Source: Byssochlamys sp. IMV 00236 (taxonomy: Eukaryota > Ascomycota > Eurotiomycetes > Eurotiales > Thermoascaceae). Taken from it: a stretch of DNA of 41,599 nucleotides. Position 1 is the first letter of the stretch, and each line of letters opens with the position of its first letter. The DNA lies in contig MSJH02000719.1 of the NCBI GenBank assembly GCA_001931875.2, forward strand, positions 1-41,599, read 5' to 3'. Both the position numbers and the translations under genes were made by a program. Below the pieces are notes generated by a model. It was not told the origin of the DNA and searched no databases. It was given only the letters and a program-made list of their open reading frames with translations. This document shows, piece by piece, positions 1 through 10,358 of the stretch.

Positions 1-37
<37 letters not shown>
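1..37. repeat. TA dinucleotide microsatellite
   Basis: An uninterrupted (TA)n run at the left edge of the window. It lies in what should be the first intron of the minus-strand POP5 gene, downstream of its donor site at 58-57, so its real length is cut by the window boundary. Confidence 0.95.
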
Positions 38-39
<2 letters not shown>

Positions 40-58
40 ACGTTGAGTCATTGTATAC

Positions 59-242
59 CTGCTACACTGCCAAGACCTTTACCGAACTGTCCATAATAGA
101 TCTCGATTTGATTATAGATTGCTCGACTGATCATTTGATCATTTAATCTCAAACTGGTTCTTGGATAAACGATTTGACCATTCTCAATTACTGGATCTTG
201 ATTAACTTGAAACAGAATCCAGCGATGCTTAAATCGAACCAT
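59..242 (-). CDS. POP5: RNase P/MRP subunit POP5, first exon (partial at window edge)
   Basis: POP5 is a small protein subunit shared by RNase P (tRNA 5' processing) and RNase MRP (pre-rRNA processing) in the nucleus and nucleolus. The exon encodes 61 codons plus one base. It opens with MVRFKHRW, the almost invariant N-terminus of the Pop5/Rpp14 family, and ends with the FGKGLGSVAG segment. The frame stops soon after, but a GTATAC donor at 58-53 (minus) follows phase 1, and the TA microsatellite lies in the resulting intron. Remaining exons fall outside the window. The gene is head-to-head with the TMCO4-like gene. Identification rests on the N-terminal signature and on the splice donor being where the family continues. 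Confidence 0.8.
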
Positions 243-348
243 ATTATTGAGAGTGGGAGAGAGAGAAAAAAAAAAAAACGACTGAAGGCATTATTAACTC
301 CGGTTAAAGCATATTCAGCTAAAGCAACATTTCTTTTGTTAAGCAATC
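243..348. promoter_or_regulatory. Compact divergent promoter, POP5 / TMCO4-like
   Basis: Only 106 bp separate the two start codons. The stretch carries a GA-rich patch followed by an A-run (about 245-279). No TATA box is evident. By position it must contain both 5' UTRs and the core promoter of both genes. Confidence 0.5.
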
Positions 349-2055
349 ATGCCAAATGACAAACCACTCATCAAGCTTTCTGTCAAGGATTGGACAAGAG
401 AACAAAGAATGGCTATTGCACGAGTTACTAGTCAAGCATTGACGAACTGTGCGATGGGCGAGCCTTGGTCTACTGATTACTGGAACAAACTACTTTCCTA
501 TCTAGACTTGACGCAAAAGCAATTATGTAAAAAACACAGAGAATATTAAAAAGAGATCACTTATATTTAATTAGGCGTCCTCACTCTTGACCAAGCTATA
601 GATATGCTATCTAGTCAGAAAGACATACGCATTGACGTCATGCTTGATCTTGTCGCCTTGTCTATCTACGGCCATCAAAAGGCAGAGATGTATTATGATG
701 CGAGAGCCAGGAGCCTATTGCTTGAACTTGAACGTTGCTTGCAATTATCATGTGGTGATCTCAATGCAGTTGAACGCAGTGTCTCTCAGCAAATATATTA
801 TGCTCTACAGGAACAGCAGTCGTCCTCACACACTGATAACATGGGTGCCTCGGCCAAGAAGGCGGTACAAGATGGTAATAAGAAACAACAGGCATTACGT
901 TGGGTTGCTACTGGCGCAGGCATCTTGGGTGGTGGTGCAGTGATTGCCCTGACAGGTGGGTTGGCCGCTCCCCTCCTGGCGCCACTGCTTGTAGGTGTCA
1001 CAGGCGCTGGTTTCTTTGCAACCGCCGGTGGCGTGGCTCTTATCACTAGCCTTTTTGGTCTTACAGGTGGTGGGCTGGCTGGCTGGAAGATGCATCGCCG
1101 CATGAAGGGGATTGACGAGTTCGAGTTTCGACAAATACTCAGAGATCCTGATTTGCCGCCTATTCCTAGCTTGCACTGTACCATTTGTATATCTGGCTTC
1201 TTGCTTGAATCAGCAAATGAAACCAAGGTACGTGACACAATATGTCTATGTAATCAGCACTTACAAAATGAAAAAGGCTCCTTGGGAACACGCATTTGAA
1301 GGAAAGCATGGGAGCGGGAGTGATATCTATTGCTTAGAATATGAGAAAAAGGAGCTGCTCGACCTAGGATACTCTTTCAAGAGATTCGTTAAAGACTCAG
1401 CTATCAAGTACGCAGGCATGGAAGTAGCCAAATCAACCGTTCTTCATGCATTTTTCGGTAAGTATTGGAATACTATGTGCAAGGTCTAACAACAAATGTA
1501 GCTGCTGTTGCTCTACCTGCAACCATCTTGAAAATGGCTGATGTTATAGATAACCCTTGGCAGATCGCAGTAGATCGATCAAGAAAGGCCGGGGCAGGTA
1601 AAGGAAATAGAAAATACAAAAATGTCAAAGACTCATTGCTTTAAGTCTTGGCCGATGTTTTACAACAAAGGGTGCATGGAAACCGCCCGTGCAGCCTGAT
1701 AGCTTACAGTTGTGGATGCCTTGTCATCTGGCATTGTCTTCTTGAGCTCTACGAAAGAGGCTGCATAGGCATCGTAAACCATGTTGTACTTATGGGAGCA
1801 CCTTTATCTACAGAGGACGAACAGGAATGGCTACAGGTTCAATCGATCGTGTCAGGACGTTTTATCAACTGTCACACTTCAAACGATTGGGTCCTGGCTT
1901 ATGTTTACAGGCTACATTCGCTGGCTACCAGTGTAGCTGGACTGGAAGCTGTGAAAATTGGTCGGATTGAAAACTTAGAAATACCAGAGCTAGATGGCCA
2001 TACAAAATACCCATACATCGTAAAGGATGTGCTTGATCAAATCAAACTGGAATAA
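349..2055 (+). CDS. DUF726 / TMCO4-family membrane alpha/beta hydrolase
   Basis: Exons 349-526, 575-1227, 1277-1457, 1502-1597 and 1646-2055 give 505 codons; all four introns (48, 49, 44, 48 bp) are GT-AG and keep frame. The product matches the DUF726 family (animal TMCO4, yeast Mil1), predicted membrane-attached alpha/beta hydrolases. A Gly/Ala-rich hydrophobic hairpin spans about residues 169-228. The C-terminal half holds the hydrolase fold with VLADVL, HGNRP, the nucleophile elbow around Ser391, SDWVLAYVYR-like NDWVLAYVYR, and a late GHTKY histidine. The elbow reads AYSCG, not the usual GFSLG, so activity may be altered although Ser, Asp and His candidates remain. The start is the first ATG after the divergent promoter. 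Family assignment is firm; the substrate is unknown. Confidence 0.85.
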
Positions 2056-2119
2056 AAAGAAAGGAAGCGTTTATTGTACATGAATCTATTGCTATATATG
2101 AAAAAAATAAAGTAGTCTT

Positions 2120-3471
2120 TTAACATGCTTCATTTTCTGGTATCTGAGCAGATCTTTTTCGCTTAAGAGCTTGATGTCTTTTCTTACGTATCCATCGCTT
2201 TCTTTCCTCGGGTGTCAGTAATTGCCAATGTTGAGTATCATCCAATAGCATCCAGTCATACATAACGGTATCTTGATCTTGTTCCTTGAGCACATCAAAA
2301 AACAATCCTTTTATCCAGTCATAATCTGGGTCCTCTTCAAAATCAAGCTGTCGTACATAACGTAAATACTTTGCAAACTGATCTGAATGCAGCAATTAAA
2401 AAAAAAAAAAAGGTAAGAATAGAGAGAGAAGGGGTAAAGCCAACTCACATTGTCTTACCGGGGTATCCTTCACAAAGTGCTTGTACACCTGTTGCTCTTT
2501 TTGTCTCTCCAATTTTTTCATACTTTTGTTTATTTGTTGGTGCTTTTAGTCCCTGCCATGGAAGTGATCCACGTAAAAAGTACATAAAGACATGACCCAA
2601 AGCCTCTAGGTCATCACGACGTGATTGCTCTAACAAAAGTTAGCTAGTTATGACGCGTATAATTCCTTTACCTCTTCCGAGATGTGTATTGATGCTCATA
2701 TAACGAGCTGTTCCTGTCAGATTCTTTCCCTCTCTATAAGGTATATGTTGATTTGTCCGAGGGCGCCTGTATAATTTAGCCATACCAAAGTCAATTAGAT
2801 AAATATCGTTTTCATGCTTTGTATTTGGTCTGCCCAAAAGAAAATTATCCGGTTTGACGTCTCGATAAATCAACCCTTTCTCATGAACTGATTGCATCAA
2901 ATTGACCTGTATTAAGAAAATAAAAAGAAGAGTTTATTAAATCTGGTAGCTGAATACTTTTTAATACCATTTGAATAGCCAAAATGGTCACTGTCTTGAT
3001 CGAGAACTTTCTTTCACACATATCAAACATATCCTCTAGGCTTGGACCCAGTAGATCGATGACCAGGATATTGTGCGTCTTTTCATTTCCAAAATAATAC
3101 GCATTTGGTATTCCCGCTAAAAGATGGAAATACTTTTTCTTTCAGTACTGAATAATGCAATACATCAAGCGCGTACTCAACGAACCTGTTCCAGCCAATA
3201 TTTTATATGCTCTGTATTCGTCCTTTAGCTGTGGCGCCTCGCAGTCCCTTGATTCAAACTTTATTGCGACCTTTTCATTATTCAGCAAGTTGAGACCTAT
3301 ATTATAATTTAATAAACACACAAGTTATAATCAAAAGTCTTTATGCTTTCCTTCATATATTATGCCAAAACTCCCTTCTCCTACTTTTTTGCCTACTTTG
3401 TACTGAATTCCTACAATGCTATTTTCGAGCATGTCTGGTTCCTTGTGAGCAAGTACAATCTGTTGGGTCAT
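2120..3471 (-). CDS. Casein kinase I, Yck/CK1-gamma type
   Basis: Minus-strand exons 3471-3351, 3296-3186, 3116-2968, 2906-2672, 2629-2459 and 2382-2120 give 349 aa. All kinase landmarks are present: GEGSFG loop, VAIKFE lysine, [21 protein letters not shown] catalytic loop, DFGMAK, the CK1-specific SINTHLGR and EQSRRDD segments, and [11 protein letters not shown]. Similarity is closest to Yck1/2 and CK1-gamma, plasma-membrane serine/threonine kinases. However, the protein ends about 50 residues after the kinase core with a basic tail ([11 protein letters not shown]) and one terminal Cys, lacking the CC-type palmitoylation end of yeast Yck proteins. It may therefore be soluble or nuclear. Intron 1 has a GA instead of GT donor at 3350-3349; other introns are canonical. 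The start Met lies 27 codons before the GEGSFG loop. Confidence 0.88.
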
Positions 3472-3939
3472 TTATGCAATCAAGAAAAACGTAGAAAAAT
3501 TAAGAAACTTTTTTTAATAAATACATCATTTCCAGAAATAGATTGCCCAACTACAAAAATTCTTTATATATATACACACACACACATATTAAAAAAGGTT
3601 GCATAATTACCTGAAATTTCAAGCAATTTGATTGGCTTACGGGAACTGATGTCTTGCACTGATAAGATGCTAGTAGGGACTAAATTAGCATACCTGAAGC
3701 GATGATGTTTTTCCTTCCTTTTTATTGAAAAATAAAAATATAAACTTTTAACAACGTTTCTTGTTCCAAAAGTAATCTGATGTAGAAAAGGTGTTGTAAA
3801 TGTGTGTGTGTGTTTGAAAAAGTAGAACTGAAAAAGACTTTTGATATCAAATAGTCTAACGTGCCGACAGACAGCTCCAGCCATCTCAAGCAACAGGTCA
3901 ATCTTGTATTCTGATGACATATCAAAGCTTCATGTGGTA
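3472..3939. other. Intergenic region with an uncertain minus-strand ORF
   Basis: Between casein kinase I and the next plus gene lies a minus-strand frame open from an ATG at 3920 to 3564 (118 codons). It holds CA/GT dinucleotide repeats (about 3575-3588 and 3799-3813) and low-complexity aromatic stretches. Two strong minus donors (CAG|GTATGC near 3694, CAG|GTAATT near 3610) and several possible acceptors suggest it is transcribed and spliced. It could be 5' UTR introns of the kinase or a separate small gene. I recognise no domain and make no functional claim. Confidence 0.3.
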
Positions 3940-4204
3940 ATGGACACCATGATTGGCGATGTTGATAGTACTTCTAATCCTGAATACGAGGAACATCAAA
4001 GAAGTAGAGACGAACAGAAAAGCAATTATTGGTTCGTACATTAGATGAAATATTGCCTTTATCTAGTAAAAATTACTTGAATTGTTGCTCAGGCTGCAGA
4101 ATATATTGGTCGAACAAGGAAAGGCGAAAGAAGGTTTGCTGTTTGAGTACCTAGACTTGAAGCAAATTAACTTCACAAATGTAAAGAAGAAAAGTTATGA
4201 ATAA
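3940..4204 (+). CDS. Small hypothetical protein, two exons
   Basis: Exons 3940-4031 and 4093-4204 join in phase 2 (donor GTTCGT, the same rare donor used in the casein kinase gene; acceptor TGCTCAG) to encode 67 aa. The N-terminal half is acidic and polar (MIGDVDST, YEEHQRSRDEQK). The C-terminal half is helix-forming (LVEQGKAKEGLLFEYLDLKQ) and ends in a basic KKKS patch. There is no signal peptide or membrane segment. The composition suggests a small coiled-coil subunit of a complex, but I do not recognise the family. The model is supported only by splice signals and coding-like composition. Confidence 0.45.
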
Positions 4205-4313
4205 ACAATAAAGACTGTACTCTCTATTTATATGCGATTATGCAAAATTAAGCCCTCATTTGAGCGCGCAATGCTCAGTTTACATTGCTTTTTATTTAAA
4301 ATAAAGCTCTTTC

Positions 4314-7300
4314 TTAATCTCTGCCCAACAGATGCTTAATAGACTCTATCATCATCCGAGGATTGATTTCATTGATATCTGAGGTTACAAAGGTACGAGC
4401 AATGAACTCGAGATCTTCAAAATGTTTGTGCTCCTCTGTACTTTCTATCCTATCAATCTCGTCTCCTTTTGCATATTTTTCCGACAACAACAGGGCTGTA
4501 TGAAGTGTTAATGAAGAATCAAATGTTTGGTTTAACTATACCTCTTTCGACAATCGATATAGGTAAACCAGCAATGCCAGCGCACCATATGCCAAAAGAT
4601 GAAAGATAGCTGTTGCCAGGTACAATGCGGTATAAGAAGACAGCTTCATCTTTTTTAGGTTCGCCTTCGATTTCGCTTAATTCTTGATACAGAATTTCTG
4701 TTTGCGATAGCGTAATACGATCTTGGATTGACAGAATATTTTGACTTATGACATCTACATGCAATGCGTCTATATTTGTTTTAAAAATAAAGGTTATATT
4801 GTTACCATGAAAATGTGTGCTAGCCAGAACTTTTGGACAATTGTCTGTCATGGATAAAAAGTACCCTAGCACTGAACAAAATAATGAAGCGCCATCTGTA
4901 CTCTCAGTACCCTTTTTTTTAGACATAAGATTCATTTCGATCACGTAAGTTATAGTCTAATACCTTGCCAAATTCATCAATAATCACCAAGCTACGGGAT
5001 GTGCTGTTATGCAAAGCCTTTTTTAATTGCTGCAAATCGTAAGCAAAAGCACTTTGAGGCTATTTCGAGATGATGCTTACTAAAAAATAATAATAATAAA
5101 AATTAAAGAGTGTGAAAATACCTTTAAAATGGTTTCCAATGTTTGTATTCTTGTGTATATCCTATCAGTGATGCCAATAATAGTCTCTTGAGCAGGCACA
5201 AAGCTATATATCCAACTTAGAAGGGCCCATTATTCATTACTTCTTTTATTATACCTCCCTATATGAGCCATGTATGTTATGAGTGCGACTTGCTTCAGAT
5301 AAACACTCTTTCCAGAAAAGTTGGCTCCAGTCACCACCTGTATGCTATTGATGGCAGTAGAGATACTCTTTGAAGCTTCGTTTTGGTCACTTGCTCTTAC
5401 TGATTTTGTAAAAAGACTAAGGCTATCTTGAGCGTACTCGAATCCTTTCCCGCCTTCCAAGTGTGTATCATTTGGTATAAAAACATCCACGCATAACTCT
5501 TGAAGAGGATGTCTGAGTGCGCACTTCGTTAGATAACAAGATTATAATCCAAGTTTGTGTGTTCTTACCTCCCTTGAACAATCTTTAGCTCATTCGTATC
5601 AGTCATCTTGGGCTTGGTATAATTAAATTTTAAAGCAACTATAGCTAGCGATGCCAGACTAAGAAAAGTAACTATAAATATATAAAATAACAATCATATC
5701 TGCTTAAAATACCAATCAAGGCTAGATAATATATCTGCAATACCAGAAAATTGCTTCGTGTGTCCCAACACCCTTTCTGAGAGTCCTTGGATGATTTCAA
5801 TTTCCTTATCTGTGATCATGGAGTGTATGTCACCAATTGTTCTATCTAATTCTACATCAAATGTTTAAAAGAGCTCTCATAAGTTTTCTTCTTGTGTTTT
5901 ACCTTTTGTTCTTTCGTTCTTGTAGTATAAACTATCTGCAGTCGTAAACTGTGATATGTTGATTATTTAAAAGCTGGTTTGTTACTTATCCTATTACCTG
6001 CAATTCAAATCCAGAGAGACATAGATATGGATCATCACTTATGGCTGTGCTCTGACTATGATTACTTTGATTTCCAGATTCTGACGCCTGACGGTACTTG
6101 GGCAAGACAATGAGGTAACCTAGTTGCGGAAAGTAAACTACGTTGAGAGCAGCTTTTATTTCATGTGGCAAGTTTGAACCAATCTCCTGAGCTACTTCAA
6201 GCTTTTGAAGCGTCAGTTTTATATTTACAAATTTTCACTTTGTTCCCTTACCAAGTAGGTGTCCATATTTTCATATCTTGATTTTAAAAAATCCAGTTCC
6301 TAAACATTATTTATTTTTATAATTGCTAATAACCAAGCTTATTCTCTCTCTCTCTTTTACCGCGTCTAATTTTCCTTTTATGATATTTCGACCCTCGTGT
6401 TTACTAGCTTCAAAGTCAATCTTGAAGTATTTTTGTTAAATTGTTTAGTGCTGAAAAATGACTTTTTTTTTACCAAGTTATTAATATCTGTACCAACAAC
6501 TTTCATGTCTTCTATATCTGGTGTGTGGTCTTGAATGCTTTGAAAAATAGGCAGTTGTTCTGCGCTATTGATGGATTGTATCTGACTCAAAAGACCAAAG
6601 ATGCAGATAGAATAATATGCAAACTATACCTGATTTTAATACTAGCATATAGGCCATTGTCCTTTACCTTTAGAATATGCTGCCAATCATTAGGTGTCGC
6701 TTTATGTTCCTTTACTTTTGACAGTAACCGATGAATATTCTTTATTTGTGACAAGTATGATCGAAGCTCTTGAAGCTCTTCTCTTACATCTGAACGGATA
6801 AGAAATTCTATAAATGCATGTCTTTCTTCAATCGTTTTCCTGATTGTTGTTGGACGCATGACCCATTCCTTTAGACGATACTGCCCGAGTATACTTTTGG
6901 TTTTATTCAAAAGACCTGAAGAAAAATAAGTAACAATAGAAGCGATACAAACTAAACTTGTACCAAAAAGTGAATGACCTTCTTTCCCCCTTTTTTGATG
7001 CATGTTGGGATGCGAATCGTATTCAAATATACTTAATGATCTAGTTTCATCATTTATTTTATTTGAGCTCTACTATACAAGGCAACACTGTATACCTTGC
7101 TACATCCAAACTGACATGCATATATGCGTCACTATTCGTGGAAAGGCTGGATTTAGGTTGTCACTTTTCTATCTCCAATTAAAGTATCCTACCTTGAAAA
7201 CACTTCAAGAAAAGTAGGTTGAAGAGATGATCTACTTTCATCTACACTGTCTACATTTTGCTGTTCATGTTTACGTATATGTTTCAAAAGCACGCCTGCA

Positions 7301-7908
7301 CATCCAATCTATTATCTTGTAAACACGTCTTGTAGGTATTTTCTTAATTGTTTTCTTTACCGTCAATTGACTTTCGTTTAAATTGATGAGCCCTTCCAAT
7401 TGTAAGTAGCTATGTGTCTTATTTCCTTGTTCAGGATCGACAAGTATCATATTATAGTTTATGACATCTGTTCCTACAGTAGAAACGTTGTCTTGTTGCG
7501 AATGAACGTAGTCAATATACCAATTCAGCACTGTATATCTGCCCTTGTCAAAAGCAAACTCCTTGGTAGCAATTCTCCTTATCATAATTGTTTCATCTAA
7601 AAAATTTTGTATTGATATCGAAGCCTTTAATGCTATCATTACCATATCCTTGTAAAAAATTAACAAACTCATCACTGCTTGAGTCAGGTATTAATATAGA
7701 CTTTAGCATAAATTGAGTGATGACTGATGTTCCCAAGTTAGATAAATCCTTGTGAACATTTACTAGAGACAAGCTTACGTGCGTCTGTATATGAAAAATC
7801 ATTGGATTCCAGTGCATCTTCCATAACATATAGTTTTAAAGTTTCGCCAGAGTAAAAGGAATAGCCTAGTTTATTTCCTTTCAACTGAATGCATGCTATA
7901 GACTCCAT
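4314..7908 (-). CDS. MSH5: Meiotic MutS homologue MSH5
   Basis: MSH5 pairs with MSH4 to stabilise meiotic recombination intermediates and promote crossovers. Twenty exons give 875 aa: 7908-7779, 7723-7643, 7596-7361, 7308-7193, 7146-7096, 7040-6964, 6915-6668, 6623-6474, 6420-6361, 6299-6252, 6201-5998, 5948-5903, 5851-5713, 5658-5569, 5512-5255, 5203-5122, 5059-4964, 4911-4806, 4769-4542, 4495-4314. Diagnostic segments include EYDSHPNMHQ, the Walker A GANFSGKSVYLKQVAL at about residue 621, LVIIDEFGKGT (Walker B) and STHFHD. As in other MSH5 proteins there is no N-terminal mismatch-recognition domain. All introns are 36-62 bp. Intron 18 (4805-4770) is 36 nt, in frame and stop-free, so its removal is inferred from alignment memory. 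It shares a 384-bp promoter with QCR1. Confidence 0.9.
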
Positions 7909-8292
7909 ATTTGAAGGTTAAAGAAGTAAAAGTGTATAGATTGATTCAAATAGCATCTTTATATCTCAGTTATTGTTGTCAATCGTATCACAGCATACAA
8001 CAAATGTCTAGTTAATGACCAAAAACTTGATGTGATATGTGTAGTCCAAAATTAGAAATACTACTTCGGAAGATGTCCGATGTTCGATCCGAATTAGTCT
8101 TCACTGTCCGTGCAAATCAAATTCGACTTGATCGTTGTGACGTATTTATTTTTTTTAATTTCCAGCCCCCCTTCGAAGCCAATTTGTGAAGGGGGTAAAA
8201 AAGTTATCTGGCCACAGAAAAGTGCTGAGAGAGCCGATTTTTTTCTATTTTGCTATTTTCTCCCCACTCTTTCTTTAAATTAAGAATTCAAA
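7909..8292. promoter_or_regulatory. Divergent MSH5 / QCR1 promoter with CCAAT-loop hairpin
   Basis: An 8-bp perfect inverted repeat (CCCCCTTC at 8167-8174, GAAGGGGG at 8188-8195) encloses a 13-nt loop that contains CCAAT (8179-8183), about 110 bp upstream of the QCR1 ATG. CCAAT is the binding site of the Hap2/3/5 complex that activates respiratory genes in fungi, which fits QCR1. Control by Hap is inference. The rest of the region is AT-rich with no other recognised motif. Confidence 0.5.
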
Positions 8293-9948
8293 ATGGCTTC
8301 TAGGCTTCTTGCTAACACCTTACAAGCTAATGTTGGCTTAACCAAGCAGGTAAAAAAAAAAACACCAAATTATAACATCACTTTTTACTTACATGTCACA
8401 GTTTGTTCGTCCTTTGGCTACTGCCGCCAAGCAAGCTGGTGCTACTCGCATTACTAACTTGCCCAACGGTCTTACTGTTGCCACCGACGAAAATGCCTCT
8501 TCTGGAGCAGCTACTGTTGGTGTTTGGATCGAAGCCGGTTCTCGCCATGAATCTGCCAAGGCCAACGGTACTGCCAACTTTTTGGAACACGTTGCTCTTC
8601 AGGTAAAATGTCAATTTACAATATGATATTTCAGAAACATGGGAGAGAGAGAGAAAGAGAAAAGATATACACACAGCACAATTGAATAAAACAATGACTA
8701 GAAAGAGAATGAAAGAAAAAGAAAAAATGGATTGCAATTTATATTGACAGACATTAACAGATCCTTTTTTCAATGTAGGATCAAGCCGCCAAATTCGAGA
8801 AAGTTGGTGGTGTCCTCAACGCCCAAACTGGCCGTGAACAAACTTACTATGCAGCCAAGACCTTAGGAGCCAACGTAAAGGAGTCTGTTCAAATTCTTGC
8901 TGACCTTATTCAAAACACCAAGATTGATTCCACCACTGTTGATAAGCACCGCTCAGCTGTTTTGAAGCAACAAGAAGATGCCCAAAACGATTTTGAAGCT
9001 GTCGTTTTCGATCACTTACACGCCACCGCCTTCCAAGGAGAATCTTTGGGACGTCCTGTCGAAGGTATCAAGGAAACCGTTGAACAATTGACAGCCGATG
9101 ATTTATCTACCTTCCACAAGCAATATTACACTGCCGACCGTATGGTCCTTGTCGGCTCTGGTGCTGTTGACCATGAAGCTCTTGTTCGTTATGCTGAAGA
9201 GAACTTCAAGAGCCTTGCTGCTTCTGCTTCCAATGTTGCTACTGACAAGCCTGCATTCACTGGCTCAGAAATTCGTCTCCGTGATGATGTCTTACCTCAA
9301 GCTCGTATTGCCCTTGCTGTTGAAGGTGCTCCCTACCTCTCTGAGGACTACTTCCACTTGCTTGTTATGCAAGCCATCATTGGTGCTTGGGACAAGAACT
9401 TGAATGGTGCTCCTTTCCTTTCTTCCAAATTATCCAACATCACAAGCGAAAACAAACTCGCCAACGCCTTTGCCTCATTTACCAAGGGATACAAGGATAC
9501 CGGTTTGTGGGGAATGTACGTAGAAACTGAAAACAGAGCCCAAATTGATGATTTCGTCCACTTCCTTCAAAAGGAATGGAACCGTCTTTCTACATCTGTT
9601 ACTGCTTCTGAAGTTGAACGTGCAAAGCAACAAGTTAAGGGCAGCTTATTATTGAGCCTCGACTCTACTTGCGCTGTTGCACAAGATATTGGTTCCCAAG
9701 TTCTTGCTTCCGGAAAGCACTTGAGTGCTGACGAATTAAAGGCTACCATCAACAAGATTAGCGTAAATGATATTCGCAAGTCTGCCTATAAATACATCTG
9801 GGACCAAGAAATTGCCGTTGTTGGTCACGGTCCTTGTGAAGGCTTAACTGACTACAATAGAGTTCGTGGTAACATGGCGTACAACAGGTAAGATTTACTA
9901 TTGGAATTACTACTTTTTGATGACTTATATATTTTATTTAGATTCTAA
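8293..9948 (+). CDS. QCR1: Cytochrome bc1 complex core protein 1 (QCR1/COR1), mitochondrial
   Basis: Exons 8293-8349, 8402-8602, 8779-9887 and 9942-9948 give 457 aa, the same length as yeast Cor1. The protein is an M16-family (pitrilysin/MPP-like) core subunit of complex III on the matrix side of the inner membrane. The N-terminus (about 30 aa, Arg/Ser/Ala-rich, no acids) looks like a mitochondrial presequence. The M16 signature LPNGLTVA, then GTANFLEHV and GGVLNAQTGREQTYY, is present, but the metal motif HxxEH has become NFLEH (Asn codon 8576-8578) and about 12 residues after it are missing. It should therefore be a non-catalytic core protein rather than MPP-beta. Intron 2 (176 bp, purine-rich) is three times longer than its neighbours. 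The last exon contributes only the final Phe and stop. Confidence 0.88.
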
Positions 9949-10358
9949 ATGATTATACTTTTGATTAATAAAACTCAAAAAAATGACACTATTTTGTAGA
10001 ATGGAAAGCGATTGACCCTTTAAACCTTGTTTTATCTTTTAATAACGAATGTGAGCACATTAGAACAAAAGCTACGTGGTAGCGAGAAAATATTGGTCCT
10101 TGGTGTGTGTTTTTTTCTCTTTATTTATCTTTTATATGATTGGATAAACACGAAAGCTCTTTCTTTTTCATTTAATGCTTATTATAACCCATGGACATAA
10201 AACTGCTCGATGGTAGATATTCCACATAATAATAAAAAAGCATACAGCTAAAAAACAACAAACTATATAAAAGGGTGCTTGTCCATCAGCAATCCAGAGG
10301 CTTCTTCTCTTTTCGAAAACTACTTTCAAAGTATGTGTGTTTCCTATTCATTTAACAG
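9949..10358. promoter_or_regulatory. QCR1 3' flank and oligopeptidase promoter with TATA box
   Basis: A 410-bp AT-rich gap. A TATATAAAA element at 10264-10272 precedes a 5' leader that runs to the oligopeptidase coding frame. The leader contains a GTATGT at 10331 and an AACAG at 10354-10358, which look like splice signals but would bound only 28 nt. No clear ATG lies between the TATA box and the coding frame except 10333, which is out of frame. Confidence 0.45.

Noticed and set aside
1598..1645. Stop codon in the TMCO4-like frame before VLADVL, suggesting a pseudogene
   Set aside because: A 48-bp GT-AG intron removes it exactly, restoring KAGA-VLADV as in the family.
5060..5062. Apparent premature TAG in MSH5 between LETILK and PQSAFAY
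   Set aside because: The TAG is the 3' splice site itself: intron 5121-5060 ends in AAATAG and the next exon continues in phase 0, so the frame is intact.
9888..9941. Box C-like TGATGA in the last QCR1 intron as a snoRNA
   Set aside because: No partner D box, no terminal stem and only 54 nt; too little for a C/D snoRNA.
8293..9948. Annotation as mitochondrial processing peptidase beta
   Set aside because: The metal-binding HxxEH is NFLEH and the following segment is shortened, so a catalytic MPP-beta is unlikely; length and context fit core protein 1.
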